Positions 22,313 to 33,704 of a stretch of DNA of 64,000 nucleotides are shown here, in pieces. This DNA comes from Platanthera guangdongensis. Taxonomy: Eukaryota > Streptophyta > Magnoliopsida > Asparagales > Orchidaceae. Location of the stretch: NCBI GenBank assembly GCA_039583875.1, contig CM077162.1:61362822-61426821 (forward strand), read 5' to 3'. A model generated the notes under the pieces. The model did no database searches. It saw only the letters and a program-made list of their open reading frames with translations, and was not told the DNA's origin. Position 1 is the stretch's first letter; each line of letters opens with the position of its first letter. Both the position numbers and the translations under genes were made by a program.

Positions 22313-23410
22313 CGAGTGACATCTAGTCCTGCCAGCTAGGTGAGAGCCTGGCAGCAGGATCTGCTCGGGGTTCGGGCAGACGATATTGAGTGACATCTAG
22401 CCCTGCAAGCTAGGTGAGAGCCTGGTAGCGGGATCTGCTCGGTGTTCGGGTAGACGCCATCGAGTGACATCCATCCCTGCCAACTAGGTGAGAGTCTAGA
22501 AGCGGGATCTTCTCGGGGTCCAGGTAGACGTCATCGAGTGACATACAGCCCTACCAGCTAGGTAAGAGCCTGGCAGCGGGATCTACTCAGGGTCCGGGTA
22601 GATGCCATCGAGTGACATCCAGCCCTTCCAGCTAGGTGAGAGCCTGGCAGCGGGATATGCTCGGGGTCCGGGTAGACACCATCGAGTAACGTCCAGCCCT
22701 GCTAGCATAGTGAGAGCCTGACAGCGGGATCTTCTCGGGGTCCAGGTAGACACCATCGAGTGACATCCAACCCTGCCGACTAGGTGAGAGCCTGACAATA
22801 AGAACTGATCGGGGTTTGGGTAGATGTCATCGAGTGACATCCAACCCTGCCGACTAGGTGAGAGCCTGACAATAAGAACTGATCGGGGTTTGGGTAGATG
22901 TCATCGAGTGACATCCAGCCCTGCCAGCTAGGTGAGAGCCTGACAGCGGGATCTGCTCGGGGTCTGGGTAGACGTCATCGAGTGATATCCAGCCCTGTCT
23001 GCTTGGTGAGAGCCTGGCAGCGGGACCTACTCGGGGTCGGGGTCGACACCATCAAGTGACATCCAGCCCTGCCAGCTAGGTGAGAGCCTGGCGGCAGGAT
23101 CTGCTTGGGGTCCGGGTAGACACCATCCAGTGACATCCAGCCCTGCTAGTTAGGCGAGGGACTGACAGCGGGATTTGCTCGGGGTCCAGGTAGACAGCAT
23201 CGAGTGACATCTAGCCCTACCAGCTAGGTGAGAGCCTAGCAGCGGGATCTGTTCGGGGTCTGGATAGACACCGTCGAGTGACATCCTGCCCTGCCAGCTA
23301 GGTGAGAACCAGACAGTGGCATCTGCACGGGGTTTGGGTAGACACAATTGAGTGACATCCAGCCCTGCCAGGTAGGTGAGAGCCTGACAGCAGGATCTGC
23401 TCCGGGTCTA
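22313..23410. repeat. 74-bp tandem repeat array, about 15 copies
   Basis: The word GAGTGACATC recurs at near-exact 74-bp steps (about 22313, 22388, 22462, 22536, 22610, 22684, 22758, 22832, 22906, 22980, 23054, 23128, 23202, 23276 and 23350). Each unit also has CAGCCCTGCCAGCTAGGTGA and GGGATCTGCTCGGGGTC. Units differ by scattered substitutions, with one identical adjacent pair around 22770-22915. The array lies between pol and the 3' end of the Tat-like element. 74 is not a multiple of three, so the ORFs crossing it are artefacts. Confidence 0.95.
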
Positions 23411-23500
23411 TTAAATGAACACTTCACATATTTACACATCACTGCAGGAGAATCGGCGCATCGAGAAGATTTATTAAAAATAAGGCACCACTGACATGTC

Positions 23501-24690
23501 TTAAGTGTAAAAATATTTCAGGTCATCACCGCTCCAGGTGAGACTTAGGGTCTCGCCCTCCATATTTCGGAGGCGATACCCTCCTGATTTCAATGCTTCT
23601 TTTACAACATATATTCCTTCCCAGTTGTTGTTGAGCTTCCCCACCATTGCTGATCTTCCCGCTGCATCTACCTTCTTCAAGACCAAGTCCCCATCAGCAA
23701 ATTGTTAGACTCTGACGTGCTTTTCGAAGTACTTAGTCATCCTCCTCTTCACTTCTTCCTGTCGGATGGCGGAGAGGTCACGCAGCTCCTCCACCATGTC
23801 CGGACTTTAAATTCTATGGGAAGCACTGCTTCGCAGCCGTGGGAGAGCTTGAAGGGGGACTCCCCTATGAATGTGTTGGGGGTGGTCCTCAGGGCACAGA
23901 GGACCAAGGGAAGCTGCTCCACCCAGCTCCCCTTCAGGTTTTCAACCTTCTTCTTCAGGAGGTTCACAATGATCTTGTTTGCCACCTCTACCTACCCGTT
24001 CCTCCTGGTGTGGTGGACCAAGGCAAATCAGAGGTCAATCCCGAGCTGCTCGCAGAAGCTAATGAATTCCGCGCTGAAGAACTGAGGCACATTGTCCGTG
24101 ATGATGGCCTGCGGTAACCCATGGCGGCAGATGATCTCCCCCCCCCCAAACAAAATTTCTAATGACCTGGAAGGTCGCCTTGGCTAGCGCCATCACCTCC
24201 AACCACTTAGAAAAATAATCTATCATTACTAAGAGGAACCTCCTCTACCCACTGGCTTGGTGGAAGGGTTCAACCAAGTCCATTCCCCAAATTACAAAGG
24301 GCTAGGGGTCCGTGATGCTCCTAAGGCGCTGAGCCGGTTGTAGCTGGAGGGGTGCAAATAAATGGCACTTGTAGCACTTCTTCGTGAATTTTGCAGCATC
24401 GTGGCCTAGAGTAAGACAGAAGTACCCCTATCATACGATCCTTCCTTCCAGGGTCCGACTCCTGAAGTGACTCCCACACTCCACAGAGTGGACTTCTTCT
24501 AAGATCCTCTGAATCTCCCTCTCGGCCACACAATGGGCCAGCATCCCCGAGAGAGTCTTCTGATACAATTGTCCGTCTTAGAGGAGATAGTATGCCGACT
24601 TGTATTTGAACTTTTTCTTGTCCATTCCCTCCGGATACTCTCCTGTAGAAAGGAAGGTCATGAACGGGTCCATCCATGAGGGGTGTTGAT
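23501..24690 (-). pseudogene. Tat-like integrase
   Basis: Minus-strand blocks: AMVGKLNNNWEGIYVVKEAL (23686-23501, integrase C-terminal domain), SWVEQLPLVLCALRTTPNTF with IGESPFKLSHGCEAVLPIEF (23985-23749, end of core), and a frameshifted zinc-binding and early core region at 24677-24321. The stretch 24000-24320 contains further core sequence with frame changes, including a C-run at about 24138. Catalytic residues cannot be read as one frame. It would have inserted the cDNA. Confidence 0.8.
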
Positions 24691-25600
24691 CCACCTCCAT
24701 CAGCTCTCCCTCTTTAATGGAGGGGCAGAATAGATTAGTGATAGTACCCCCCCCCCCCCCACCCGGGGACCGTTCTTTTCCAGTTGATCTACTTGTTCGT
24801 TCTCCTTCCTAGACACTTGTCGGATGGGTAAGGACTGAAACATACCGATGAACCCCTCCACCTTATCTAAGTATAATTGGAGGGTGGGCTCCCTCTCCTC
24901 AAACTCCACATTGATCTAGGAAGCTAGCACCATGGAGTCAGTGAGGACCTCCACATCAAGCACCCCCAGCTCACTAACCAGGCGTAGCCTTGCTATTATG
25001 GCCTCGTATTAGGCCTGGTTATTAGTGATGGGAAAGTGTACCAACAATGTTTGTTCGATTCTTATTCCCTGGGGGCTCTCCAAGATTACCTCTACCCATA
25101 TGGAATGTTTCCCTGAATCGTCATCTACCTTCACCTTCCATGAAGCCGGATGAGTGAGTTCTTCCTCCGCCACCTCGACCACGTAGTCAGCTAAAAAGTC
25201 GGCCATTGATTGGGCCTTGATCGAGAGGCGGGGGATGAAGGAGATGTCGAACTCACTCAGTTCTACTGACCACTTATCCAACCTGTCTGAATGATCCACC
25301 CCCTCAAAGATGTTGCGGAGGGGATGGTCAGTCACCACTTGGATAGAGTGTATCTAGAAGTAGGGTCGAAGCCTCCGAGCCGAGATGACCAAAGTGAAGG
25401 CTAGCTTTTCCAAGATGGGATACCGAAGCTCGGCCTTCCTTAGGACCCGGTTCACATAATAAATGGGGAGCTTCTTCTTCCCTTCTTCTCGAACCAGGAC
25501 GGATCTCAAGGCCTCTACTCTGACCCCTAGATACAAATATAGGTCCCCCCTCCTTCGGCCCTTGGAGAAGGGGAGCCTGAGTCAACTGCTTCTTCAGGGC
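24691..25600 (-). pseudogene. Tat-like RNase H plus second (archaeal-type) RNase H domain
   Basis: The first RNase H is seen as LPIYYVNRVLRKAELRYPIL with ARRLRPYF (25536-25354), continuing as VTDHPLRNIFEGVDHSDRLD and WSVELSEFDISFIPRLSIKA (25338-25219). A second RNase H-like fold follows directly: WKVKVDDDSGKHSIW, VILESPQGIRIEQTLLVHFP, ITNNQA, then REPTLQLYLDKVEGFIGMFQ and RQVSRKENEQVDQL (24909-24760). Two RNase H domains in tandem are diagnostic of Tat-lineage gypsy elements. Stops occur at about 25009 and 24915, and a C-run lies at about 24749-24760. Confidence 0.85.
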
Positions 25601-25740
25601 TTGAAATGCCTCCTCACAATCCTCGGTCCACTCAAACTTCTACCACCCCCCCCCCCTCTCAATGTTTTGAAGAAGGGGGAGCACTTATCCCCAGCTTGGG
25701 AGAGGAACCTGCTCAATCCTGCTAGCTTCCCTGGCAACCG

Positions 25741-26154
25741 CTACACCTCTTTAGTATTCTGACGCGACCCCAGATCCATGATGGCTTTGACCTTGTCAGG
25801 ATTTGGTTCTACCCCGGTGGGGTTGAGGAGATGGCCTAGGAACTTTCCCTTGCTGGCCCCAAAGATGCACTTTAGGGGGTTCAACCTCATCTCGTATTTG
25901 CGCAGGGTTTTGAAGGTCTCCTCCAGGTCCTCGAGGTGAGAGTTCACATATCGACAATTGATCATGAGGTCATCTACATACACCTCCAGGTTCCTCCCTT
26001 TATTTTCTTAGAAGAACCTATCCATCATCTTCTAGTATGTCGCCCCTGCATTCTTCAACCCAAAGTGCATCATCTTATTGTAGTAGCAATCATCCCCCAT
26101 GATGAATGAGACATCTTTGACGTCGAGGGGGGGGGGTGGCAGGGGGTGCATCAT
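25741..26154 (-). pseudogene. Tat-like reverse transcriptase, C-terminal part
   Basis: Reading left from the solo-LTR edge: DVKDVSFIMGDDCYYNKMMH, FGLKNAGATY, then the catalytic block LEVYVDDLMINC and LNPLKCIFGASKGKFLGHLL. YVDD is intact. Stops occur between GATY and the YVDD block, and a G-run sits at about 26126-26136. The matching N-terminal half is at 27981-28330, and the two halves meet across the inserted solo LTR within the motif YHQIR|MHP. Confidence 0.85.
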
Positions 26155-27980
26155 TGTTGGGAATTATGCCCTACAATATTCCTCAGGATTTGAAGAAGCA
26201 TCACCAATCATGCTAAGTGGCATAATGTATTTGATTTGTGCCTTAGTTCTGCATGCAGGTAGTCCATGATTGGACAGGTGAAGAAAAATGAGTTTTGTAG
26301 TAAAATCAAAATTCGTTGAGCTCAGCTCGCAGTTCGTCGAGCTCAGCTCACTGGTCGTTGAGCTCAGCTTGACATTCCTCAAGAGCTAAATTCAGGAGCT
26401 CGGTATTCAAAGTTCGTTGAGCTCAGCTTGAAGTTCGTTGAGCTCTGTTTGCAGTTCGTCGAGCTCAGCTTACAGATCGTCGAGCTCAGCTCCACACTTG
26501 TCGAGCTAAAGCCAGAAAAAATTGACTATGAAAAAAAAGCACTGAGACCGCTGAGAAGATCAGAGTTCGTCGAGCTCAGCCCACAGATCATCGAACGCAG
26601 CTAAAGCCAGAAAAACTGACTAAGGCAAAAAGCGCTAAAACCGCTGAGAAGAAAGCAGTGAGACTGCTGAGAAGAAAGCGCTGAGACAAAAACATGTCTC
26701 AGCTGGTAAGAAGTAAGCGTTGAGACTGCTGAGAAGAAAGCGCTGAGGCAGAAGCTTATCTCAGCTGTTAAGAAGAAAGCGCTGAGACGGAAGCTTGTCT
26801 CAATTGATAATAAGAAACCACAGAGATAGAACTGCTGAGACAAATCCAGAGAAAATTCACAAGTCCAGAAGCACTGAGAGCCATGACAGATGGCGTTGGG
26901 TGACTTAACATCACTCAACGCTTTATGGATTTCTGAAATATTTTCTAAGTCCAGATGGTGATGACCATTGTTGATGTCATCAAAGTCAACTTATATGTAG
27001 CCATTGCGGGAAAGCTGTAGTGGCGCCGAAAGCTGCTTTGTCCGTTTTTGATGGAGGTGGCGCTCACTAATCCTTAGCTGGGCCCACATACATTTGTGTC
27101 GTTGATTCAAATTAATGCATATAAAAAGGAAAAAGAAAAGGGGATTATGTTAACGAACGGAACAAACGCAGAAAACACAAAAAAAAAAGAAAACTAAAGG
27201 CGGCTTGACATCTTCTTCTCCATTAAGCTTGAAAGCTCAAGTCCAGCAGAGATAGCCTGAAGGCAAAGGAAGATAGCTGAAGCTCTTCAAGTTCAGCAAG
27301 ATAGTTCTATGAAGAACAAGCTTGCTGATTCAACCAATCAGCAAGAAGTTAGCAGTGTGAAGGGGCAGTCAGCCTTCAATAGCAGATAGCTACCCACATG
27401 TGCAGCAAAGGAAGAAGTTAGCTATAGAATATGACTCATTCCTTCTACAGCAAGTGGGTTGGACTGATATCTGCTTAATCCAGCAAAGTAAACTCAAAGA
27501 TTTATCTCTGAGTCAGTTAGCTACCCACATGTGCAACAAAGTGGGTGACTTGTGGAGTTATCACGCCTTAAAAATAAGAATGAGGTAGGTGATCAGTGGA
27601 TCACTGAGCTGTAGGAGCTCTACAGGGCTCTAAGGTAGGAACCCTTGTGGTTCTGAGTTTGGATTCTGTGAAGAATCTGTGTATAAGGCTGAGGGCCTGA
27701 GGTGTAAGCTCTGAATAGCATTTTGGTGGAGTTTGTGCCTAGTCCAACAAATAAGTTGGATAGGTGGGAGAGAAAGTAGATATACCCAATTGGGGAACCA
27801 CTATAAATCTTTATGTGTTTGTTATCGTGCTTGTTTTTTTCTTTTTGCAGGATCTAAGGACAAACTCTAGATAGATAAATCAAAAATCAGCAAAAGAACT
27901 AATAAAATGTCAAAGACCTATTCACCCCCTTCCCCCCCCCCCTCTAGGTGATTAGCTAACCTTCAGTTAAGCAACTTTCA
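26155..27980 (+). repeat. Solo LTR of a SIRE-like copia element
   Basis: Starts TGTTGGGAATTATGCC and ends GCAACTTTCA, the same terminal words as the complete SIRE-like LTRs at 50190 and 57100. Near the 3' end it shares GGGGAACCACTATAAAT and a C-run followed by TAGGTGA with them. Flanks ATCAT (26150-26154) and ATTCT (27981-27985) look like a decayed 5-bp target duplication inside the Tat-like RT. No internal element sequence remains. It contains 21-bp units around GTTCGTCGAGCTCAGCT (26311-26590) and GCTGAGAAGAAAGCGCTGAG units (about 26540-26830). Confidence 0.85.
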
Positions 27981-28600
27981 ATTCTGATCTGGTGATAACA
28001 TAAAAATGCATCTAAGAAGCTCATTACAGGAAAACTGATGGCTGAGTCAACCAGCGCGTCGATCCGAGGCAAATGATAGAATGTCTTAGGGCATGATTTA
28101 TTAAGTAAGGAAAAATCAACACACATATGTCACCGGTCATCTCCTTTTTTAACCATTACTACATTGGAGACGCAACCGGGGTATTGTATTTCGGATACAA
28201 AGCATTCCTTGAGGAGTTTGGCCACCTCCTCCCTGATAGGCTTGGCCAGCTTGTTTGCGGTGGATTTCTTCTTCTACTGAATGGGGCAAGCTCCCGAGTC
28301 CAGGTTGAGGCGGTGGTAGGTCACATCTACGTCAATCTCTGGCATCTCCGCTGCGCTCCATGCAAAGATGTCCACATTATTTTGGATGCATGTCAGCATC
28401 CTTCCCTGAGCCTTCGGGGTCAGCCCCCCGTTGATGCGAACCTTCTCCACCCTGCCTCCAAGGGTGAGAACCTCCATCTCCACGACCTCTTCTGCAGCCT
28501 CCATCCTGGACTGCTCCCCCCATTCTCCAACGTCCCTCTCCCCTGGGACTTGGATCTCCTTCGCTTCCACTGCTTCTTCCACTACCATCGCATCGGTCAT
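27981..28600 (-). pseudogene. Tat-like reverse transcriptase, N-terminal part
   Basis: The frame reads MLTCIQNNVDIFAWSAAEMP, EIDVDVTYHRLNLDSGACPI, then EEVAKLLKECFVSEIQYPGC, NVVMVKKG, MCVDFSLLNKSCPKTFYHLP and MSFLDAF, ending at CYHQIR by the solo LTR. This is the RT finger and first palm block with the catalytic LDA aspartate. Stops lie at about 28275 and 28130. Confidence 0.85.
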
Positions 28601-28639
28601 CTCCTCCTAGTATCCTACCACCTCCACTTAGGTGCAGCT

Positions 28640-29300
28640 CTCTTCTATCTACATCCCCTCTCCTCCAGCTTCCTGCTCTGCGTCCTCCTTTCTCCGCTCC
28701 ATCTCCTCGACCCCATCCTGCCAAGAGATGGATTTCACCGCAGTGATGTAGCACTCCCTTTCCACCTTAGGGTAACCCCGAACCCGGACCTGGGTCCCCT
28801 CAGCGCTGAACTTTAAGCACTGGTGGAAGGATGAGGGGACGCAACGGAAGGCGCTGATGAGGTGCCTTCCAAAGATGGCGTTGTAGCTACTAGGTGCATC
28901 CACAATGACAAACCTGTAGTTCCGGGACTACCCCAGCGTGACATGGAGCCCCACTCCTCCTTCTACCTCTTTCCTCTCCCCTAAAAACCCAAGCATGGAC
29001 CATCTGAAGATAGCACCCTCTTCACCTCCACCTTCATCGCATCGAATGCCTTCTTGAAGATGACGTTGACGGATCTCCTATTGTTAAATAGGATGCGAGA
29101 GACTGTGAAATTTTCGATGGCTATCTGGATGACCAGCGCATCGCAGAAGGGATTCTCATGATCCGACATATCACTTTTGGAGGAAGTAATCTTCTCCTCT
29201 TGGGGTGTAGTCTGGGATGTGGAGCCAACGCTCTGGTGGTACATAGTATGGAGGCTTGCCTTCCGAGAAGCCTCTATCCCCACCCCCACCCACACCATGG
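28640..29300 (-). pseudogene. Tat-like aspartic protease
   Basis: Blocks: NPFCDALVIQIAIENFTVSR, ILFNNRRSVNVIFKKAFDAM (29298-28981) and DAPSSYNAIFGRHLISAFRC with YPKVERECYITAVK (28903-28650). Family members have DNGSS where this copy has NNRRS, so the catalytic Asp-Gly is lost. The order and the SSYNAIFGR motif are typical of Tat-lineage gypsy proteases. Confidence 0.8.
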
Positions 29301-30700
29301 ATCACTCTGATCACTCCACGGGTTCCAACATCCACCCGGTCTTCGCAGCTATACTCCTCTGCCCGATATAGGACCTCCTCGATCCTCACCTCCTAGAGAC
29401 CCTGTTGCTGATACTGCTCCCTGTTTCCTCTCATCTCGAGAAACTCCAAGCATGTGGATGTAGCGTGCCCTTCTTCTTATGGAAGTCTCAGTAGGGCAAC
29501 TCTACCCTGACCTATCTTCTCCTTCTCCATGTTTCTCTCCTCCTCTCTCCCATGGATATAACCATAGTCTGATTTTGATCGGGAAGGGGAGGTCTCTGGG
29601 CCTTCCTCCAACCTAGAGGATGGAACTGATCCTGTCCCCCTTGGCGATTGTCCCCCTGGTAACCTCTTTATGCCCCTGGTCTTACCACTCCGTCCTCCAA
29701 CCCAGTCTGCAGTCCTGCTCATAACACCCCCACCTGGGTTGTTGATGTTGCTACTTCTGCCGTTGTTCCCTCTGCCGGGGTTCTGCTCACCTTTCCTCCT
29801 GACCTCGACTACCTCTTGGCTCCTTCCCCTCCTCGGTGACCCACCTGGCCAGCTTCCGGGCAAACTTCGAGTTCAACGCATCTCCGTCAACTACTCTGGC
29901 TGCCCTCTCCATCAACTCTTCGTAGGAGAGGGGGGCACCCTCTTCAGTTCCATACTAAATAAACCTTATTGCAGCCCTAAGGTAAAGGCCATCATCAGGT
30001 TATGCTCGAGCATCTCCTAGACCTGGGTGACCTCCTCCTGAAATCGGTCGACATAACTCCCCAAGGTCTCGTTCACCCCCTACTTGATGTGGAACAGGGA
30101 CTCTGACTCCTTCTTCCTCCTCTTGGAGGTAGTGAACCTCAACATGAATCCCTGACGCAGGTCCTCGAAGCAGTACATGGTGTTGGCCGGTAGTTGGTGA
30201 AACCACTCTCTCGCCTTCTCCTTAAGAGTGACGGCAAAAAGTCTGCATTTGAATCCATCCAACATTTGTCGGATCGAGATGACGTCCTCAAACCACTAGA
30301 CGTGCTGGACCGGGTCTCCCTTCCCGGTGTAGTAAGACATCTCGGGATCCCTGAACCCCTCTAGAACTGGGGCAGAAGAAACCAGCTCGCTGAAGGGTCT
30401 TTCTCCTCATGTTGGGCGAGCTGGAGGGTCTCGAGCCCCCATCTCGCCGAACCGGCCCCCACTTGTTGAGCCCGGGAAGAGCACGTGCCCAGGGAGCTCG
30501 CATCCCCTTCCTTCCTCAGCGACCTCTTCCCAGCTCGCCTGCCGGGAGCGTCCTCGCCTAGGGCCGACACAACGAGTACAGGTGTTGCTGGTGTCGAGCA
30601 CTCGTCATGCACGCCAAGTGTGAACCAGACGAGGTCGAGCACCTCCTGCCTGAATTCGTCGAACATCCCCACCGGGGCAAGCGAGGGAGGGGGTAGCTAG
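29301..30700 (-). pseudogene. Tat-like gag
   Basis: The capsid core reads LDGFKCRLFAVTLKEKAREW, FHQLPANTMYCFEDLRQGFM and LRFTTSKRRKKESESLFHIK (30265-30080), typical of gypsy gag (retrotrans_gag). Downstream to 29480 is a basic, Arg/Gly-rich nucleocapsid-like region. Upstream, 30670-30300 is the frameshifted N-terminal portion with no clear motif. Stops separate the pieces. Confidence 0.8.
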
Positions 30701-30793
30701 TCGGACCTGTCCGATCCTTGCCCTGATTGTCCTGTCATCGAGCTCGTCGAAGATTTCTTGTGCTGACCACGCTCCACGCTCACTGCACAAAAA

Positions 30794-31705
30794 TGCTGAA
30801 ATCGAGAACTCGGTCTCTTGTGGAGTTCACCCGTGGGGAAGGAGTGATCGCGCACCTGCTTCTCTCCTGCAAGCCAAATAACAAAAAGAAAAGGGAACTG
30901 ACCCAATGGCTTGTCGTGGAGGTCTCACCACACACCCGGAAGATCTTAGAGCGCTTCTCATCCTTTGCCAAAGGTCGTGCTAAGGCTATCTCAGAAAGTG
31001 CAAGAAGATTTTAACACTGGTAAGCATGCCTTTTGAGGTGCCCCTTGGGTCCTATTTATAGATTTCTAAAACGGTCTCCAAATATCCAACCTCCGCTGTT
31101 TTGAACAGCTATATGCAGCCCAACTGGGTCTGCCAACAGCGTAACTTCGCTGTTCTAATAGGCTATAGGCAGACTTGCGGGGGCAAAATGGTAAAAAAAA
31201 ATCACGGGTCGCTGGGCGAGTGGCCCTTGAGGTCTCTGCTTGCCTGGGGCGGCGAGTACGGGTTCGGCTGGCCCTGCTCGCCCCCTGGTGATCTCACCTC
31301 TCATGGGAGAGCCGGGTGATACCGATCTCTGGCCCCCTAAGTGCTCGCCCGGGACTTAGACCGTTCAATCCGGCTGGCCGGCTTTTGAGAAATTGAGACC
31401 GACGAACGCTGAGCTCCGTTCGACGAACGCCAAGCTCCGTACGACGAACGCCGAGCTCCGTTCGACGAACGTCGAGCTCCGTTCAACGAACTTAGTGGAC
31501 TGGGCGGACTTCTCAACGCCAAGGCAGGACGGCGTTGAGTGTCTGGCCTGGCGAGTTCTACTTGCCTGCCACTTGTCGGGCTCGCCTAGGCAAGCAGGGG
31601 GCTGGCGAGCCATGGTCGCCCTAGGTGCTCGCCCGGGACTTGGGAAAGGGGGAGTTGGCCGGTCTGTCTCCTGGCAACCCCACTGGTCGGATACGATGTT
31701 GTACA
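30794..31705 (-). repeat. 5' LTR of the Tat-like element
   Basis: Bounded by TGCTGAAATCGAG at 30794 and GTTGTACA at 31705 (TG...CA in both directions) and followed by the target duplication CAAAG. On the minus strand a TATA box CTATAAATAGG lies at about 31055-31066. Four and a half 21-bp units of the type GACGAACGCCGAGCTCCGTT occur at 31400-31495. The first 130 bases match 13054-13183. The primer site just below 30794 is too degenerate to assign. Confidence 0.88.
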
Positions 31706-31710
31706 CAAAG

Positions 31711-32235
31711 TATCTATATAAGTCTCCTATTAGGCGTGATAACTCCACAGGTCACCTAACGGGCGAGGTATCTCCGCAAATTACCTATTGAGAGAAGGCT
31801 CCTCAAGTCACATGGCAAGCAAGATATCCCTACAAGTCGCTTATTTGTGGGAAACCTCTATGTCCCACACATCAAGTACGTCGCAGGGGGAGACCATTCT
31901 CACAATGATGACCCCCCCCCCCAAGATTTGTCTATAAATAAGATCCTGAGGTACCAGGAAAGGCAAAATAAAATTTGAACTCCCCCCATAAGTCTTATAT
32001 TCACTAAGTGATACCTTCTTCGTACCTAGCTCAACATTCATTTGACTGTGGAGGTTCTGTCTTTCTCAGACTTTCGGGTACGTGGTGGGACATCCCTGTT
32101 GTAATGTATGAGTGTGTTTTTAGTCATTCCTTACTTTCTCAGTGATCTTGTCCCGTTGAGTCAGACAGCATACCTGATTACCTCGGGCTGCCCCGCCCTT
32201 GATTCAAACTTTTGGAGTAAGGATTTTTTGGCTAC
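31711..32235 (+). repeat. LTR-like sequence, right part
   Basis: Continues the 27-31-bp subrepeats of 12892-13053 (GGTATCTCCGCAAATTACCT, ATCCCTACAAGTCGCTTATT) directly after the CAAAG duplication. A TATA box TCTATAAATAAG follows at about 31928-31939, then an R/U5-like tail with CTTCGTACCTAGCTCAACAT. With the left part it makes a roughly 690-base LTR-like unit in plus orientation. The right boundary is not defined by a second copy. Confidence 0.55.
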
Positions 32236-33704
32236 AATAGTACTGATTGCATTATCTTTTTAATGAAGTTTATGGCAAGAAAGATAATTTCTAATTTAAG
32301 TGAAGATTTAAACTCGCAGATAATGCATATAAAGGAAAATAGAATTGAAATTACTTATGAGCTTTTATTAAATGACAGAGTTTGAAGAAAACAAGTAAAT
32401 GCGCTGGAATGTAATTATAAATATATAAACTAAATTTATGTAAACTTATGTATACCGTTATTTTCTTCATTTAATATTTATGTGTGGATATTTTTAGCAT
32501 TTTTTTGCAATTCGCTAACCGAAAATGCAGTCTGGAATTGGTTTTGCCTCTTATCAAGAATACAGCTGCTAGTCGCTGCTGGAGAAAGCTGGAAATGACC
32601 ACTCAGTGGATTGAGATGGGCTGACCAGCTGTCAGACATCAACAGCTCGAAACAGTAGTTGTGTTGTGTTGGTTAAAAGACTGGTTAAAGCTTTATTCAT
32701 ATAGATAATTATATAACCTATTATAACTTCTCTTCTTTTCTTTACCACTTTTTTTTCAGATTTCAAAAATTGGTATTGTTGATGGAATTGGTAGGTAATG
32801 TAGGTGTGCTAGCCCACTAGTTTTGTGTTGAGATTTTGATGTTATTTTTCTTAGTAGCTGGTTTGGGAATTTCCCTAAAATTTAGTTAGGGTTTTGAGAA
32901 AATTAGTTCATATTTGAATATTAGATGATTTTTCAAATTCACCCAAGTCACCTGCCGGATCTTTGAAAATGTATTGCAAGCCACCTGCTATCATGCCTCC
33001 CTGCAGCACGGAAGCATCCAAAAGCCTCCAGGCTCCCTGTCGACTTTCATAGAGCAACTTCCAACCACCTGGAGCCATTTTCAGTTGTCTTGAAATCCAT
33101 CCAACTGTTGTTTATGCTCGAACTATTGTACTTTGACAGCCGACTAGCCACTCTCATCGCTCTGAGTGGTCATTTTCAGTTTTCTCCTATAGAGACCAGT
33201 AGATGTACTCTTGGTAGGATGCATAAACCAATTCCGAATGGAGAAAATGTTAAAAATATCAACACACATATATAAAATGATGGACATAACTTTATAAATA
33301 AGTTTGCATAAATTTAGTTTAGATATTTATAATTACATTCTAAGTTGTTTACATAATTTCTTGAAGATCATTTAATAAAATCTCATAAGCAAATCCAGTT
33401 CTATATTCTTTGAGATACATGCGTTGGTTTAAATTTTTCACTCAATTAGATATTATCTTTCTTTAACACACCTACATAAACTTCATTACAAGGACACCAT
33501 AATCAGTACCATTTTGTTGTTGAAGATTATTTTCACTTTAACGATCTTCCATTTTATAATATCATTTGTAATAATGATCTTCCATTTTATAATATCATTT
33601 GTATAGTATTGACATCTTTCATAGTAAAACAATCAGTAATATTGTGAAAAATATGAAACTTAACAAACACAATTATTTAGAAATAAAGAAACAAATTTAT
33701 GCCC
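32236..33704. other. AT-rich stretch without a recognised gene
   Basis: No supported ORF or family match. A direct duplication of about 33 bases (GATCTTCCATTTTATAATAT core) lies at about 33544-33605. The 5' LTR and gag N-terminus of the chromovirus that follows would be expected in this direction but are absent. Confidence 0.5.

Larger units (their letters stand above)
13054..31705 (-). mobile_element. Tat-like Ty3/gypsy retrotransposon with nested insertions
   Basis: The element is bounded by TGTTGAAATCGAG at 13054 and GTTGTACA ending at 31705, with a perfect 5-bp target duplication CAAAG at 13049-13053 and 31706-31710. In element orientation (minus) it reads 5' LTR 31705-30794, gag, protease, RT (split by a solo LTR at 26155-27980), RNase H, a second RNase H-like domain, integrase, a 74-bp tandem array, antisense ORFs and a 3' LTR remnant. 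The extra RNase H and the antisense ORF fit the Tat/Grande group. A copia element interrupts the 3' LTR at 13184. A deletion ending at 20115 removed the copia 3' end and the rest of the gypsy 3' LTR. All coding parts are decayed. Confidence 0.88.

Noticed and set aside
22313..23410. Regular 74-bp spacing could suggest a CRISPR array
   Set aside because: The whole unit repeats, with no unique spacers between short identical repeats, and it lies inside a plant retroelement.
28127..28816. 229-codon plus-strand ORF
   Set aside because: It is antisense to recognisable Tat-like protease and RT blocks on the minus strand and has no family resemblance of its own.
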